Assembly: GCA_947302185.1 (NCBI GenBank)
Contig: CAMYVI010000021.1
Span: 1-17,294, forward strand
DNA from: an uncultured Lachnospiraceae bacterium
GTDB lineage: Bacteria > Bacillota_A > Clostridia > Lachnospirales > Lachnospiraceae
Direction of reading: 5' to 3'
DNA length: 17,294 nt
The position numbers and the translations under genes were made by a program. Each line of letters opens with the position of its first letter. Position 1 is the first letter of the stretch. Below, in pieces: positions 17,220 through 17,294 of this stretch. The notes beneath the pieces are model-generated. The model saw only the letters and a list, made by a program, of their open reading frames with translations, made no database searches and was not told where the DNA came from.

Positions 17220-17256
17220 CGCGCATGATGCGGAGCACCTTCCCTTAATGCGCGGC
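17218..17256. repeat. 9-bp inverted repeat GCCGCGCAT / ATGCGCGGC
   Basis: Perfect arms at 17218-17226 and 17248-17256 enclose 21 bases. A further pair GGAGCA (17232-17237) and TGCTCC (17289-17294) overlaps it and reaches the window edge. The GC content is clearly above that of the neighbouring AT-rich spacer, which suggests an inserted or dispersed element. Confidence 0.75.
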
Positions 17257-17294
17257 TGCGATCCGCCGTGCCTCAGCATGCGTAACAATGCTCC

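Larger units (their letters stand above)
16996..17294. other. Gene-free right end, repeats only
   Basis: 299 bases upstream of asparaginase with no supported gene. Besides the three inverted repeats, an AT-rich stretch at about 17140-17185 has repeated TGATTAAT and ATTAATTAG words. A possible asparaginase promoter is TTGATT to TATAGG with a 19-base spacer reading leftward near 17090-17060, but the fit is poor. Confidence 0.5.

Overview
The window looks like chromosome from a mid-GC Gram-positive member of the Clostridia, most likely Lachnospiraceae or a near relative. This is inferred from strong Shine-Dalgarno sites, two TTG starts, a DUF5052-like lipoprotein, a Thr-Pro-rich secreted protein carrying ricin-type and bacterial beta-sandwich modules, and an XRE-cupin regulator next to an AMP-forming acyl-CoA synthetase. 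There is no rRNA, tRNA, CRISPR array, transposase or phage gene. All genes are on the minus strand except one.

Positions 1-8560 hold a probable two-gene minus-strand operon. A membrane-anchored TPR protein (8560 to 7208) is followed 75 bases later by a giant secreted protein that starts at 7132 and runs open off the left edge, giving at least 2,377 codons in the window. The giant protein has a signal peptide, an acidic Asp/Gly/Ser repeat tract, a beta-helix-like segment, RTX-like Asp/Gly motifs, Tyr-rich repeats and many beta-strand repeats. It resembles the filamentous adhesins annotated as leukotoxin LktA family. A terminator at about 8795-8840 separates this operon from the genes to the right.

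Positions 8999-10186 hold a second short minus-strand operon: a GNAT acetyltransferase followed by a DUF5052-like lipoprotein. Divergent from it is the only plus-strand gene (10428-13028), a secreted transglutaminase-like protein with eleven 8-residue Thr/Pro/Lys/Asn repeats, a beta-sandwich module and two ricin-type domains. A block of 58-bp tandem repeats follows it.

Positions 13270-16995 carry three minus-strand metabolic genes: type I L-asparaginase, then an XRE-cupin regulator, then a medium-chain-type acyl-CoA synthetase. The gap between regulator and synthetase has a duplicated 18-bp box and an inverted repeat that could be operators. The right end (16996-17294) has no gene but holds several hairpin-forming repeats of the dispersed intergenic kind.

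The most interesting material is the giant surface protein with its TPR partner, the modular transglutaminase protein, and the intergenic repeats.
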